33,195 bases of DNA. Origin: JAUREX01 sp044356825. Lineage in GTDB: Bacteria > Pseudomonadota > Alphaproteobacteria > Rhodobacterales > Rhodobacteraceae. The notes below the pieces were generated by a model. It saw nothing but the letters and a program-made list of their open reading frames with translations, ran no database searches and had not been told where the DNA came from. The translations under genes and the position numbers were made by a program. The first letter of the stretch is position 1, and each line of letters opens with the position of its first letter. Below, piece by piece: positions 15,290 to 23,159 of this stretch. Location: positions 1 through 33,195 of the forward strand of contig JBIKVM010000010.1 of assembly GCA_044356825.1 (NCBI GenBank), read 5' to 3'.

Positions 15290-16234
15290 ATGCCTTTTTC
15301 TCCCGCCCGTCGGCGCACGATGTATTTCATCGGCGTCACCACCGGGAAATCCTCGATCATGAAGGTCTTTCCCGCCTGGGCCGCGCATCTTGGCCTCGAT
15401 GCCGTCATGGCGGGCATGGACTTCGCGCCAAACAGCGACCCGGGCGCCTACCGCGACGCCGTCGCCTTCATCAAGGGCGACCCGCTCTCGCTCGGGGCGC
15501 TCGTCACCACCCACAAGATGAACCTGCTCAAGGCTTCGCGCGATCTCTTCGACGACCTCGATCCCTACGCCCGCACCCTAGGCGAAGTCAGCTCGATCTC
15601 GAAACGCGGCGGCCGGCTTGTCGGGCATGCGAAGGATCCGATCACGGCCGGGGCAAGCTACGAGGCGATCGTGCCGACGGGCTACTGGGCAGCGGGCGGG
15701 GCGCTGTGCATCCTCGGCTCGGGCGGATCCTCCCTCGCGCTCACGCTCTATCTGCACAACAGGGCCAAGGCGGGCTGTGCGGTACCGGCACGCATCGTCG
15801 TCACGGCGCGGCGCGAGGCGAGCCTCGCCGAGATGCGCCACATCCACCGCGAGATCGGCTTCGCCATCCCGATCGACTACCGACTGGCGCCGACCCCGGC
15901 CGAGGCCGATGCCTGCGTCGGCGCGCTTCCGGCGCACTCGATGGTCGTGAATGCCACGGGCCTTGGCAAGGACGGCCCGGGCTCACCGCTCACCGGGGCA
16001 TGCCGTTGGCCCGAGGGGGGCCTCGTGTGGGAATTCAACTATCGGGGCGATCTTGTCTTTCTCGATCAAGCCCGCGCCGCTGCGCCAGCGCGCGAGCTGA
16101 CGGTCCACGACGGCTGGGTCTATTTCATCCACGGCTGGACCCGCGTGATCGCCGAGGTCTTCGACACCGACATCCCGATGTCCGGACCCGCCTTCGATGA
16201 TCTGAGCCGCATCGCCAAGGACGCCACATCCTGA
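15290..16234 (+). CDS. Shikimate dehydrogenase-like oxidoreductase (copy 2)
   Basis: A 314-residue paralogue of the protein at 1736-2686, aligning from MPFSPARRRTMYFIGV to the end with well over half of residues identical by eye. The AroE-like lysine (VTTHKMNLLKAS), aspartate (HAKDPITAG) and nucleotide motif (ILGSGGSSLALTL) are kept, along with NATGLGKDGPGSP. The AroE Asn motif is EVSSISK here, and the C-terminal helix is DGWVYFIHGWTRVIAEVF. Both copies share these changes, which defines a subfamily with a different substrate. The start at 15290 is set by AGGAG upstream; the same frame is open much further upstream but there overlaps glycerol kinase. It lies between the kinase and the phosphoglucose isomerase. 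A ring polyol such as a cyclitol is a possible substrate (inference). Confidence 0.78.
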   Translation: MPFSPARRRTMYFIGVTTGKSSIMKVFPAWAAHLGLDAVMAGMDFAPNSDPGAYRDAVAFIKGDPLSLGALVTTHKMNLLKASRDLFDDLDPYARTLGEVSSISKRGGRLVGHAKDPITAGASYEAIVPTGYWAAGGALCILGSGGSSLALTLYLHNRAKAGCAVPARIVVTARREASLAEMRHIHREIGFAIPIDYRLAPTPAEADACVGALPAHSMVVNATGLGKDGPGSPLTGACRWPEGGLVWEFNYRGDLVFLDQARAAAPARELTVHDGWVYFIHGWTRVIAEVFDTDIPMSGPAFDDLSRIAKDATS

Positions 16235-16248
16235 GAGGAGCACGAGAC

Positions 16249-16824
16249 ATGACCGACATGACGCCGACCAAGTTCGATTTCGACACCATGACAGGCCTGT
16301 CGCGGACCGCCACGCCGATCGCCCGTCCGCTGTCGTCGCTCCGGGGCTACTTCTCGGACGAGGGGGCCTATGCCGCAGCGCTCTCCAAGGGCGATCCGCT
16401 TGTCTACGAATACTTCGACATGGGTGTGCCGGAGACGAGCGGCAACGTCGCCTATGGCACGACCTCGATCAAGCCGGGCAGGATCGGCAGCGAGTACTTC
16501 ATGACCAAGGGCCATTTCCACACCGTGCTCGACACGGCCGAGGTGTATTACTGCCTCTCGGGCCACGGCGGCATGATGATGGAGACGCCCGAGGGCAAGG
16601 TCGAATGGCGCGAGATGCGTCAGGGGGATGTCGTCTATGTGCCTGGAAGGTGGGCGCACCGATCGATTAACATTTCCGCGAACGAACCTTTCGTGATGTT
16701 CTTCGCTTTCCCCGGGCACGCCGGACATGATTACGGCACCATCGCGACCAAGGGGTTCCGCAAGCTGATGGTCGACGTCGGCGGCGTGCCGACCATGGTG
16801 GACAATCCCCGCTGGAAGGGTTGA
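16249..16824 (+). CDS. Cupin-type glucose-6-phosphate isomerase
   Basis: A 191-residue protein of the archaeal-type phosphoglucose isomerase family (small cupin, unrelated to the large PGI). The metal ligands match those of the Pyrococcus enzyme: H89 and H91 (TKGHFHT), E98 (TAEVYYCLSG) and H137 (GRWAHRSIN). YEYFDMG, TSIKPGRIGSEYFMTKGHFH and QGDVVYVPG are signature stretches. It interconverts aldose 6-phosphate and ketose 6-phosphate with a bound metal. In bacteria such genes usually sit in sugar operons. Here it may work on a rarer sugar phosphate than glucose 6-phosphate. It has a GAGGAG ribosome binding site and overlaps the following gene by four bases. Confidence 0.88.
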   Translation: MTDMTPTKFDFDTMTGLSRTATPIARPLSSLRGYFSDEGAYAAALSKGDPLVYEYFDMGVPETSGNVAYGTTSIKPGRIGSEYFMTKGHFHTVLDTAEVYYCLSGHGGMMMETPEGKVEWREMRQGDVVYVPGRWAHRSINISANEPFVMFFAFPGHAGHDYGTIATKGFRKLMVDVGGVPTMVDNPRWKG

Positions 16825-17753
16825 AGCCCGTGTCGCGTCAGATCGCCGTTACCCCAAGATCGCTGTCGGCGGCCGGCCACCCCGCTCTGTCCCCGCTCAT
16901 GCGCGGGGGCTACGAGATCGTCTATCCCGCCCCGGGCAGGACGCCGAGCGAAGAGGAACTGCTGCGCTCGATCCCCGGTTGCGTCGGTTGGCTGGCCGGG
17001 GTGGAGCCGATTTCGCCCGCCGTTCTTGGCGCGGCGCGGGGCCTTCGGGTGATCAGCCGCAACGGGACCGGCGTGGACAACATCGATCTTGGTGCCGCCC
17101 GTGATCTGGGCATCCGGGTCGAGCGTGCGACGGGCGCGAACGCCCGTGGTGTCGCCGAACTCGCCATCACGCTGATGCTGTCGGCGTTCCGGTCGGTTCC
17201 CTGGGCGGACGCCTGTCTGCGCCGGGGGGATTGGCAAAGGACGATCGGCATCGAGGCGCAGGGGCGGACGCTTGCCGTCATCGGGTGCGGCGCGATCGGG
17301 CGCGAGGTCGCCGATCTCGCGATCGGACTGGGGATGCGCGTGGTCGGCTTCGACCCCTTCCCCCCGCGGGCATTCACCCGGCCGGGTTTTCGTTTCGCCA
17401 CGCGCGACGAGGCATTGACCTCGGCCGACGCGATCAGCCTTCATTGCCCGCCAGGCGATGCGCCGATCCTCGATGCAGAGATGATCGCCCGCCTCAAGCG
17501 CGGCGTCGTGGTCGTTAATACCGCGCGCGCGGAACTGGTTGACGATGCGGCCATGCTCGCCGGGCTTCAATCCGAGCAAATCGGCGGATTTGCGACGGAT
17601 GTCTTCCGCAAGGAACCGCCGGAACCTTCACCGCTTCTCGCACACCCCCGTGTCATCCAGACCCCGCATGCGGGCGGCTTCACCGAGGAAAGCGTCGAGC
17701 GGGCGACCCGCGTTGCGGTCGAGAACCTTCTGAGGGCGCTGGAGGCGGGATGA
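16821..17753 (+). CDS. D-isomer-specific 2-hydroxyacid dehydrogenase (SerA-like)
   Basis: A 310-residue NAD-dependent D-2-hydroxyacid dehydrogenase, near phosphoglycerate dehydrogenase without the regulatory ACT domain. The catalytic triad is R236 (NTARAELV), E265 (FRKEPPEP) and H283 (TPHAGGFT). The nucleotide motif GCGAIG is at 155-160, with SRNGTGVDNIDL (79-90) in the substrate domain. It should oxidise a D-2-hydroxy acid, such as an aldonate or phosphoglycerate-like product, to the 2-keto acid. TTG at 16821 overlaps the stop of the isomerase; GTG at 16830 is an alternative. The stop overlaps the next start (ATGA at 17750-17753). As a source of a keto acid it could feed a later step, but no intermediate can be named. 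Confidence 0.87.
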   Translation: MKPVSRQIAVTPRSLSAAGHPALSPLMRGGYEIVYPAPGRTPSEEELLRSIPGCVGWLAGVEPISPAVLGAARGLRVISRNGTGVDNIDLGAARDLGIRVERATGANARGVAELAITLMLSAFRSVPWADACLRRGDWQRTIGIEAQGRTLAVIGCGAIGREVADLAIGLGMRVVGFDPFPPRAFTRPGFRFATRDEALTSADAISLHCPPGDAPILDAEMIARLKRGVVVVNTARAELVDDAAMLAGLQSEQIGGFATDVFRKEPPEPSPLLAHPRVIQTPHAGGFTEESVERATRVAVENLLRALEAG

Positions 17754-19054
17754 GCGTGCTCTCGACCCATCCGATGCCGGATCCCTCGGGCCTTCGCGCA
17801 GAGGCGGGCGCGGCGCTCTGGTGGTTGGGACAGGCCGGCTTCGTCGTGGCACAAGGCGGTCTGCGCATCGTGATCGATCCCTATCTGTCGGACTCGCTGG
17901 CCGAGAAGTATCGCGGCAAGCCCTATGACCACCGCAGAATGATGCCCCCGCCCGTCGCCCCGGACAAGCTGACCGGGATCGACTGGCTTCTGTGCACCCA
18001 CGGCCACACCGACCACATGGATCCGGGGACGATCCCGCCGCTGCTGCAGGCCAACCCCGGGGCGCGCGTGCTGGTGCCGCGCGCCGAGGCAAGGCGTGCG
18101 GTCGAGCGCGGTGTGCCGACCGCGCGGCTCGTGCTGATCGACGCCGGCGAAACGGTTGATCTCGGGGGCGTCCGCTGCACGGCAACCCCGGCCGCGCACG
18201 AGGAGATGGTACGAACCGAGGCAGGCTATCTCCATCTGGGCTATGTGCTCGCGGGGGGCGGTGTCACGCTTTGGCATTCGGGCGATACGATCCCCTGGCA
18301 GGGACAGGCCGAATGGCTGGCGCCTTTCCGGGTGGACCTCGCGCTCCTGCCCGTCAACGGGCGCGATGAGCGGCGCGCGGCCAACGGCGTTCCGGGCAAC
18401 CTGACCCTGACCGAGGCAGTCGCGCTTGCCGATTCAATAGGGGCGCGGGGGATGCTTGCGCATCACTTCGGCCTCTTCGACTTCAACACGATCGACCCTG
18501 CACAGGGGCGGCGAGATCTCGCCGTCCTCCCGCACCGGGTTGAAACGGCTTTCGCCGAACCCTTCATTGCCTTCCGAGTTGCGCCCGCGGCCCGCGCCGC
18601 GCTGTCGGTCCTGATGGTGTGCAAGGGCAACATCTGCCGCTCTCCGACGGCCGAGGGTTGCCTTGCCGCGCAGCTGCCCGACCTTCACGTCGACAGCGCC
18701 GCCATCATGGATTGGAACGTCGGCCGCGCGCCCCATGAGGTGACGCAGGCGGTGGCCGGCGCGCGCGGCATCCGGCTCGGGTCGCGGCAGGCCCGGCAGA
18801 TCGAGACGGCCGACTTCCATCGCTTCGATCTTGTCCTCGGCATGGACCAAGACAACATGCATGCGCTGAAGGCGCTGCGCCCGGCGGATGCGCGGGCCGT
18901 CGTCGGCTGGCTTGGTGCCTATCTCGAGCCCGGTCGGGTGCAGGAGATCGCAGACCCCTGGGGCAAGGATCGCGCCGCGTTCGAGGCCGTCTTCGACCAG
19001 ATCAACGCTGCGACGGCGGGCCTTGCCCGTCTGATCGGCGCAAATCGGCACTAG
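17750..19054 (+). CDS. Fusion of UlaG-like metallo-beta-lactamase and low-molecular-weight tyrosine phosphatase
   Basis: A 434-residue two-domain protein in one uninterrupted frame. Residues 1-275 are a metallo-beta-lactamase fold resembling UlaG (L-ascorbate-6-phosphate lactonase): HGHTDH at 84-89, a third ligand H150 (PAAHEE), D179 (HSGDT) and H238/H239 (AHHFGLFDFN). Residues about 286-432 are a complete low-molecular-weight protein tyrosine phosphatase/arsenate reductase-like domain, with the C-x5-R loop C291-R297 (VCKGNICRSPTAEG), the SRQARQI segment and the general acid D402 (ADPW). There is no signal peptide, so both domains act in the cytoplasm. The pairing suggests hydrolysis of a lactone or cyclic ester of a phosphorylated sugar, followed by removal of the phosphate. 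It overlaps the upstream dehydrogenase by four bases and has GGAGG in front. Confidence 0.85.
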   Translation: MSVLSTHPMPDPSGLRAEAGAALWWLGQAGFVVAQGGLRIVIDPYLSDSLAEKYRGKPYDHRRMMPPPVAPDKLTGIDWLLCTHGHTDHMDPGTIPPLLQANPGARVLVPRAEARRAVERGVPTARLVLIDAGETVDLGGVRCTATPAAHEEMVRTEAGYLHLGYVLAGGGVTLWHSGDTIPWQGQAEWLAPFRVDLALLPVNGRDERRAANGVPGNLTLTEAVALADSIGARGMLAHHFGLFDFNTIDPAQGRRDLAVLPHRVETAFAEPFIAFRVAPAARAALSVLMVCKGNICRSPTAEGCLAAQLPDLHVDSAAIMDWNVGRAPHEVTQAVAGARGIRLGSRQARQIETADFHRFDLVLGMDQDNMHALKALRPADARAVVGWLGAYLEPGRVQEIADPWGKDRAAFEAVFDQINAATAGLARLIGANRH

Positions 19055-19068
19055 CGGGAGGATCGAGC

Positions 19069-19854
19069 ATGGACTTCGGGATCAGAGGGAAGGTCGCCGT
19101 CGTGACGGGTGGCGCGACGGGGATCGGGCATGCGATCGCGCGCACCTTTCACGAGGAAGGCGCGACCGTCATCATCAACGGACGCACACAATCGAAGCTC
19201 GATGCAGCTTGCGCCGCCATCGGGCCCGATGCCCATGGCGTCGTGGCCGACCTGCGCACGGCCGAAGGCGCTTCGGCGCTGGCGTCCTTCGCGACGCGCT
19301 TCGGATCGGTCGACTTCCTCGTCAACAACATCGGCGTCTTCGACGTCTGCGACTTCTTCGAGGTCGCGGACGAGCAGTGGATGGACTACTTCCAGCACAA
19401 CGTGATGACGGCCGTCCGCATCAGCCGCATTGTGCTCAAGGACATGCTGGCGCGCAATTCGGGCGCGATATGCTTCATCTCCTCCGAAGCCGCGATACGG
19501 TCGATCGGGAACATGACGCCCTACTCGGTCACCAAGACCGCCATCCTCGGGCTTTCGCGCTCTCTGGCCGAGTTGACGCGTGGCACGCATGTCCGCGTGA
19601 CGAGCTACATGCCCGGCACAACCGCAACCGAGTCGGTCGAAGGCTATTTCGAGGGCCTTGCGCGGGAACAGGGGCGGCCGGTCGAGGCCTGCCTGGCCGA
19701 TTTCTACAAGACGGTGCAGCCGTCGAACCTTGTCCAGCGTCTGATCGATCCGGCGATGCACGGACGCGGTGTGGTGCAACTCATGACCAACACGGCGATG
19801 AACGGCGTCTGCCACCGCGCGGACGGTGGCACCATCCGCGCCATCTTCGGCTGA
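19069..19854 (+). CDS. Short-chain dehydrogenase/reductase (SDR C)
   Basis: A 261-residue SDR. TGGATGIG is at 13-20, Arg39 (INGRTQSKL) suggests NADP(H), NNIG is at 86-89, Ser138/139 (ISSE) and Y152/K156 (YSVTK) form the active site. The NNIGVFD motif, the ISSEAA segment and the PGTTATESVEGY stretch resemble the SDR at 28868-29656 (VNLGIYE, MASESG, PGPCATEGV). The two look like paralogues of one SDR subfamily used twice in this locus. It has a GGGAGG ribosome binding site, 14 bases after the fusion gene, and ends 12 bases before the epimerase. The substrate is probably a sugar, polyol or sugar acid hydroxyl. Confidence 0.86.
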   Translation: MDFGIRGKVAVVTGGATGIGHAIARTFHEEGATVIINGRTQSKLDAACAAIGPDAHGVVADLRTAEGASALASFATRFGSVDFLVNNIGVFDVCDFFEVADEQWMDYFQHNVMTAVRISRIVLKDMLARNSGAICFISSEAAIRSIGNMTPYSVTKTAILGLSRSLAELTRGTHVRVTSYMPGTTATESVEGYFEGLAREQGRPVEACLADFYKTVQPSNLVQRLIDPAMHGRGVVQLMTNTAMNGVCHRADGGTIRAIFG

Positions 19855-19866
19855 GGGAGACCGATC

Positions 19867-20745
19867 ATGAAGGGAAAGTTCGGGGTTCACGCGCTGGTTT
19901 TCGGCGACGCATGGACCGAGGCGACAGCGCGGGCCACATGCCGCAAGGCGGCCGAGATCGGCTACGACCTCGTCGAGGTTCTGATGTTCGATCCATGGAC
20001 GCTCGACCTTGGCGCAACCAGATCGGGCCTCGCGGGGACGGGGCTCGGGCTGCGGCTCGGCATGGCGCTCGGCCCCGGCACCGACATCTCCTCCGATGAT
20101 CCCGACATAGCGGCAAAGGGCGAGGCGGCGGTCGGCCGGGCGCTCGAGATCGCAGCCGACCTCGGGGCCCCCGGCGTCAGCGGGATAACCTATGCAGCCT
20201 TCCACAGCTATGCGGCGCCGCAATCCGCGGCGCAGCGCGCGCGCGTGGTCGATCGTCTGTCGCGGCTCGACCGGCGGGCCGGCGAACTCGGGGTGCAGCT
20301 GGGGCTCGAACCCGTTAACCGCTACGAGAGCTTCATGGTCAACACGCTCGATCAGGCGGCGGCGATGATCCGTGATGCGGGTGGGCGCAACATGTTCGTG
20401 CACATGGACACCTTCCACATGAACATCGAGGAGGGCGACATCCCCGCCGCCATCGCCCGCAACGCTCCCTTTCTGGGCTATGCCCATGTCGCCGACAGCA
20501 ACCGCGGCGTGCTGGGCGGCGGGCACTTTGACCTTACGGGGTTCTTCCGTGCGCTCGCGGTCGCGAACTATGCAGGCGACTTCACTGTCGAGAGTTTCTC
20601 GTCGCGCGTCCTGTCGGCCGGCCTTGTCGGCGGGGTACGGCTCTGGCGGGAAGCTTGGAGCGATCCGGTGGAGGCTGCGAGGCTGGCGCTCGACGCCATG
20701 CGCGCCGCGAGGCAGGCGGCAGAGGCGGGTGTGCGTGCCTGGTAG
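19867..20745 (+). CDS. Sugar epimerase/isomerase, D-tagatose 3-epimerase family
   Basis: A 292-residue TIM-barrel protein of the xylose-isomerase-like superfamily. The four metal ligands of the D-tagatose/D-psicose 3-epimerase family are present: E148 (LEPVNRYES), D181 (HMDTFHMNIEE), H207 (YAHVADSNRG) and E242 (VESFSS). It should invert C3 of a ketose, or isomerise a related ketose phosphate as do members of the erythritol pathway. Length is typical. It is the last gene of the aldolase operon. Its stop is followed within two bases by the AT-rich putative RpiR site that begins the next promoter. It has GGGAG before the ATG. Confidence 0.88.
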   Translation: MKGKFGVHALVFGDAWTEATARATCRKAAEIGYDLVEVLMFDPWTLDLGATRSGLAGTGLGLRLGMALGPGTDISSDDPDIAAKGEAAVGRALEIAADLGAPGVSGITYAAFHSYAAPQSAAQRARVVDRLSRLDRRAGELGVQLGLEPVNRYESFMVNTLDQAAAMIRDAGGRNMFVHMDTFHMNIEEGDIPAAIARNAPFLGYAHVADSNRGVLGGGHFDLTGFFRALAVANYAGDFTVESFSSRVLSAGLVGGVRLWREAWSDPVEAARLALDAMRAARQAAEAGVRAW

Positions 20746-20746
20746 G

Positions 20747-20760
20747 AGAAAATAAATTCC
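20747..20760. promoter_or_regulatory. Putative RpiR operator upstream of rpiR
   Basis: AGAA-AATAAA-TTCC, one base from GGAA-N6-TTCC, lies in the 67-bp gap before the regulator gene. A possible -10 element (TAGAAT, 20783-20788) follows 23 bases downstream. Its position suggests autoregulation. The gap is strikingly AT-rich for this DNA. Confidence 0.42.
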
Positions 20761-20812
20761 TTTTCTTGCGCGCTGGCTGTCATAGAATTGCGAGGCAGCG
20801 ACAGGAGGCGAG

Positions 20813-21712
20813 ATGGGCGAGGAAGTGGAGATCAGTCAGGGTTTGCTCGCCCGGATACGGTGGATGTCGGGCTATATGAACCCGGCGCTGAGGCGGATCG
20901 CCGACCGGATCCTCCGCGCGCCCGAGGAGGTGAAGTCGATCTCGATCAAGGATCTCGCGGCACAGTGCGAGGTCTCTGAGTCAACCGTCACGCGCTTTGT
21001 TCGCGAGATCGAGGTTCCGTCGTTCCAGCAGTTCAAGATCCTGATCGCCGAGGAACTGTCGCAGGCAGGACGCCCCATGTCGGGCGAAGGCGAGCGGCAT
21101 GTGTACGAAGACATCACCGCCGAGGACGACACGGCCTCGGTGCTCTCGAAGGTGACCGCGCGATACGCGCTGACCGCCACCGACACCCGCGACGGGCTTT
21201 CGGCCGAACAACTCGAGCGCGCCGTTTCGGCCATCGAGGCTGCGGATGTCATGGCCTTCTATGCCACGGGGTCGTCGCTGCTGAGCGTGGAGAACGCGCT
21301 GCTGCGCTTCATGCGTGTCGGAAAGCGCTGCCTGTTCTACCGCGATCTCGGCATCCGCCAGATCGGAACCTCGACCCTCGGTCCGAAGTCGCTGGCGATC
21401 GGCATCTCGAATTCCGGCAGGACGATCACCACGGTCGATTCCCTGCGCGCGGCGAAGGCGCAAGGGGCGACCACTCTCGCGATCACCTCGTTTCCGGATG
21501 CGCCGATTGTCCGCTATGCCGACATTTCGCTGTTCACCCCGACCGTTACCGGCATTGCAGGCGGGGCGGAGTACAACGAATCGATGGTCTCGAAGATCGC
21601 GCAGTTGCAGGTCGTTGACGTCCTCTACTCGCTCTATGCGGTCCGCAATTTCGGCAGCGCGATCGCCGGGCTCGAGCGCACCTCGGATGTGACGGCGCTG
21701 ACGCGTTACTGA
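20813..21712 (+). CDS. RpiR/MurR-family transcriptional regulator with SIS domain
   Basis: A 299-residue regulator. The N-terminal HTH_6 domain (about residues 10-85) contains NPALRRIADRILRAP and the recognition region SIKDLAAQCEVSESTVTRFVRE. The C-terminal SIS sugar-phosphate-binding domain (about 125-265) has FYATGSSLLSVEN and AIGISNSGRTITTVDSLRAAK. Such proteins sense a phosphosugar and usually repress sugar catabolism genes. It lies between the catabolic operon and the importer operon, and related GGAA/TTCC sites occur at 10035, 20747 and 21770-21813. It is therefore the likely regulator of transport plus the aldolase and kinase operons. It has AGGAGG seven bases before its ATG. Confidence 0.9.
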   Translation: MGEEVEISQGLLARIRWMSGYMNPALRRIADRILRAPEEVKSISIKDLAAQCEVSESTVTRFVREIEVPSFQQFKILIAEELSQAGRPMSGEGERHVYEDITAEDDTASVLSKVTARYALTATDTRDGLSAEQLERAVSAIEAADVMAFYATGSSLLSVENALLRFMRVGKRCLFYRDLGIRQIGTSTLGPKSLAIGISNSGRTITTVDSLRAAKAQGATTLAITSFPDAPIVRYADISLFTPTVTGIAGGAEYNESMVSKIAQLQVVDVLYSLYAVRNFGSAIAGLERTSDVTALTRY

Positions 21713-21769
21713 CCAAGGCCCGGCACGACCTCCATGTACGCAGGAATCCCGAAGCCCCAAGGGCGGTGT

Positions 21770-21813
21770 CGAATTTTTTTCCTTGCTTTATTCGTGAAAG
21801 GAAATTAGTTTGA
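21770..21813. promoter_or_regulatory. Promoter region of the importer operon with two RpiR-like half-site pairs
   Basis: Within a 251-bp gap, an AT-rich stretch holds CGAA-N5-TTCC (21770-21782) and GGAA-N6-TTGA (21800-21813). Between and over them lies a plausible promoter: TTGCTT at 21783-21788 and TAGTTT at 21806-21811, 17 bases apart. One site would sit just upstream of the -35 and the other over the -10. The rest of the gap (21814-21963) is a GC-rich leader of about 150 bases in which nothing further was recognised. Confidence 0.42.
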
Positions 21814-21963
21814 TTTTGCTTTCGGGGGAAGGGATTCTCTTTTCCGGGCTCTCCCGGACCCGCCCAAGCGACCCGGGCGATGGGGGTCGCGCGCCTGCGT
21901 CGGAAGGTTTGCGGAATGTCGATCTGCGCTGTTGCTTCAAGCATCCCCATCCGGGCATGACGC

Positions 21964-23100
21964 ATGGCCGAGGTCCGAATCCAGTCGCTCTCGAAGACCT
22001 TCAAGGACGGGCATGTCGCCCTCTCCGGCATCAGCTTCGACGTCGCCGACCGAGAGGCCGTGTTCCTCCTCGGGCCATCCGGGGCAGGCAAGACCACGAC
22101 GCTGCGTCTGGTCGCTGGGCTCGATGACGCGTCGGAAGGTCGCGTCCTGATCGGTGGCCGCGACGTGACGGATCTGACCCCGCGCGAGCGAAATCTCGCG
22201 ATGGTCTACGACAAGCATTCGCTGTTTCCGCATCTCTCGGTTTTCGAGAACCTCGCCTATCCTCTCCGCATCCGGAAGATGCCCGAGGCCGCGCTGAAGG
22301 CGCGCATCGCCGAGCTTGCCGAGACACTCCAGATCGGGCAGCTGCTGGACCGGCGCCCGGCCCAGCTTTCGGGCGGGCAGCAGCAGCGCGTCGCCATCGG
22401 GCGCGCGCTCGTCCGCGAGGCGGCCTGCTATCTTCTCGACGAGCCCATCTCGCATCTCGACGCGCAGCTGCGCGCGAAGATGCGGGTCGAGTTCAAGCGC
22501 CTCCAGCGCGACTTCAACGCCACCATGCTTTACGTCAGCCACGATCAGCTCGAAGCCATGACCATGGCCGACCGGATCGTGCTCATCAACCGCGGCAGGA
22601 TCGAGCAGATCGCGCAGCCGCAAGAGATCTTCGACCGGCCTGCCACGCAGTTCGCCGCGAGCTTCATCGGCGAGCCGGTGATGAATACCCTGCCGGCACG
22701 GATTGAACAGGAGGCAGGCGCCCCCTTCCTGGCGCTCGGGACGGCACGCTTGGCTGTCGATCGCGCGTGGCTCGCACGCGGCGCGGCTCTCCCGAAGGAC
22801 GTGATTCTTGGGATCCGGCCCCAGCAGATCGCCCTGTCGCCTCCCGATGACGGCGGGCCGGGGAGGATCGAGGGCACGATCTTCACCGTCGAGACGCTCG
22901 GAAGCCGCGTCATCTTCGACATCGAGACCGGTGAGAGCATCGTCCGCGTCATGACCACCGTGGACGCGGCCCGACTGCACCCCGAGCGGATCGGCGCGCC
23001 GATCGCGTTCCGCTTCCCCGCCGACTTCATCTACCTGTTCGACCCGGTCTCGGGCCGCACCCTGCGCCATGCGCAGTTCACCGAGCGGCCCCCCGCCTGA
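21964..23100 (+). CDS. Sugar/polyol ABC importer ATPase 1 (MalK/UgpC family, altered Q-loop)
   Basis: A 378-residue ATPase of a CUT1-type importer. Walker A is GPSGAGKTT (37-45), the signature LSGGQ is at 135-139, Walker B YLLDE at 156-160 and the switch histidine is H193. A C-terminal OB-fold domain with GIRPQQIAL follows, as in MalK. The Q-loop reads LAMVYDKHSLFPHL, with Asp83 where glutamine is usual, so its coupling or hydrolysis may differ. The second ATPase in the operon has the normal Gln but an altered signature, which suggests a heterodimer. The ATG at 21964 has only a weak ribosome binding site. It is the first gene of the importer operon, upstream of the binding protein. Confidence 0.9.
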   Translation: MAEVRIQSLSKTFKDGHVALSGISFDVADREAVFLLGPSGAGKTTTLRLVAGLDDASEGRVLIGGRDVTDLTPRERNLAMVYDKHSLFPHLSVFENLAYPLRIRKMPEAALKARIAELAETLQIGQLLDRRPAQLSGGQQQRVAIGRALVREAACYLLDEPISHLDAQLRAKMRVEFKRLQRDFNATMLYVSHDQLEAMTMADRIVLINRGRIEQIAQPQEIFDRPATQFAASFIGEPVMNTLPARIEQEAGAPFLALGTARLAVDRAWLARGAALPKDVILGIRPQQIALSPPDDGGPGRIEGTIFTVETLGSRVIFDIETGESIVRVMTTVDAARLHPERIGAPIAFRFPADFIYLFDPVSGRTLRHAQFTERPPA

Positions 23101-23159
23101 GACATCCGCGCCCGCGGCGGGCGTCGGAGGACGACACCATCCACCAGAGGAGGACAAAG

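Noticed and set aside
19051..20526. 491-residue minus-strand open frame
   Set aside because: Antisense to SDR C and the epimerase, which both have complete active sites and ribosome binding sites; no motif in the antisense frame.
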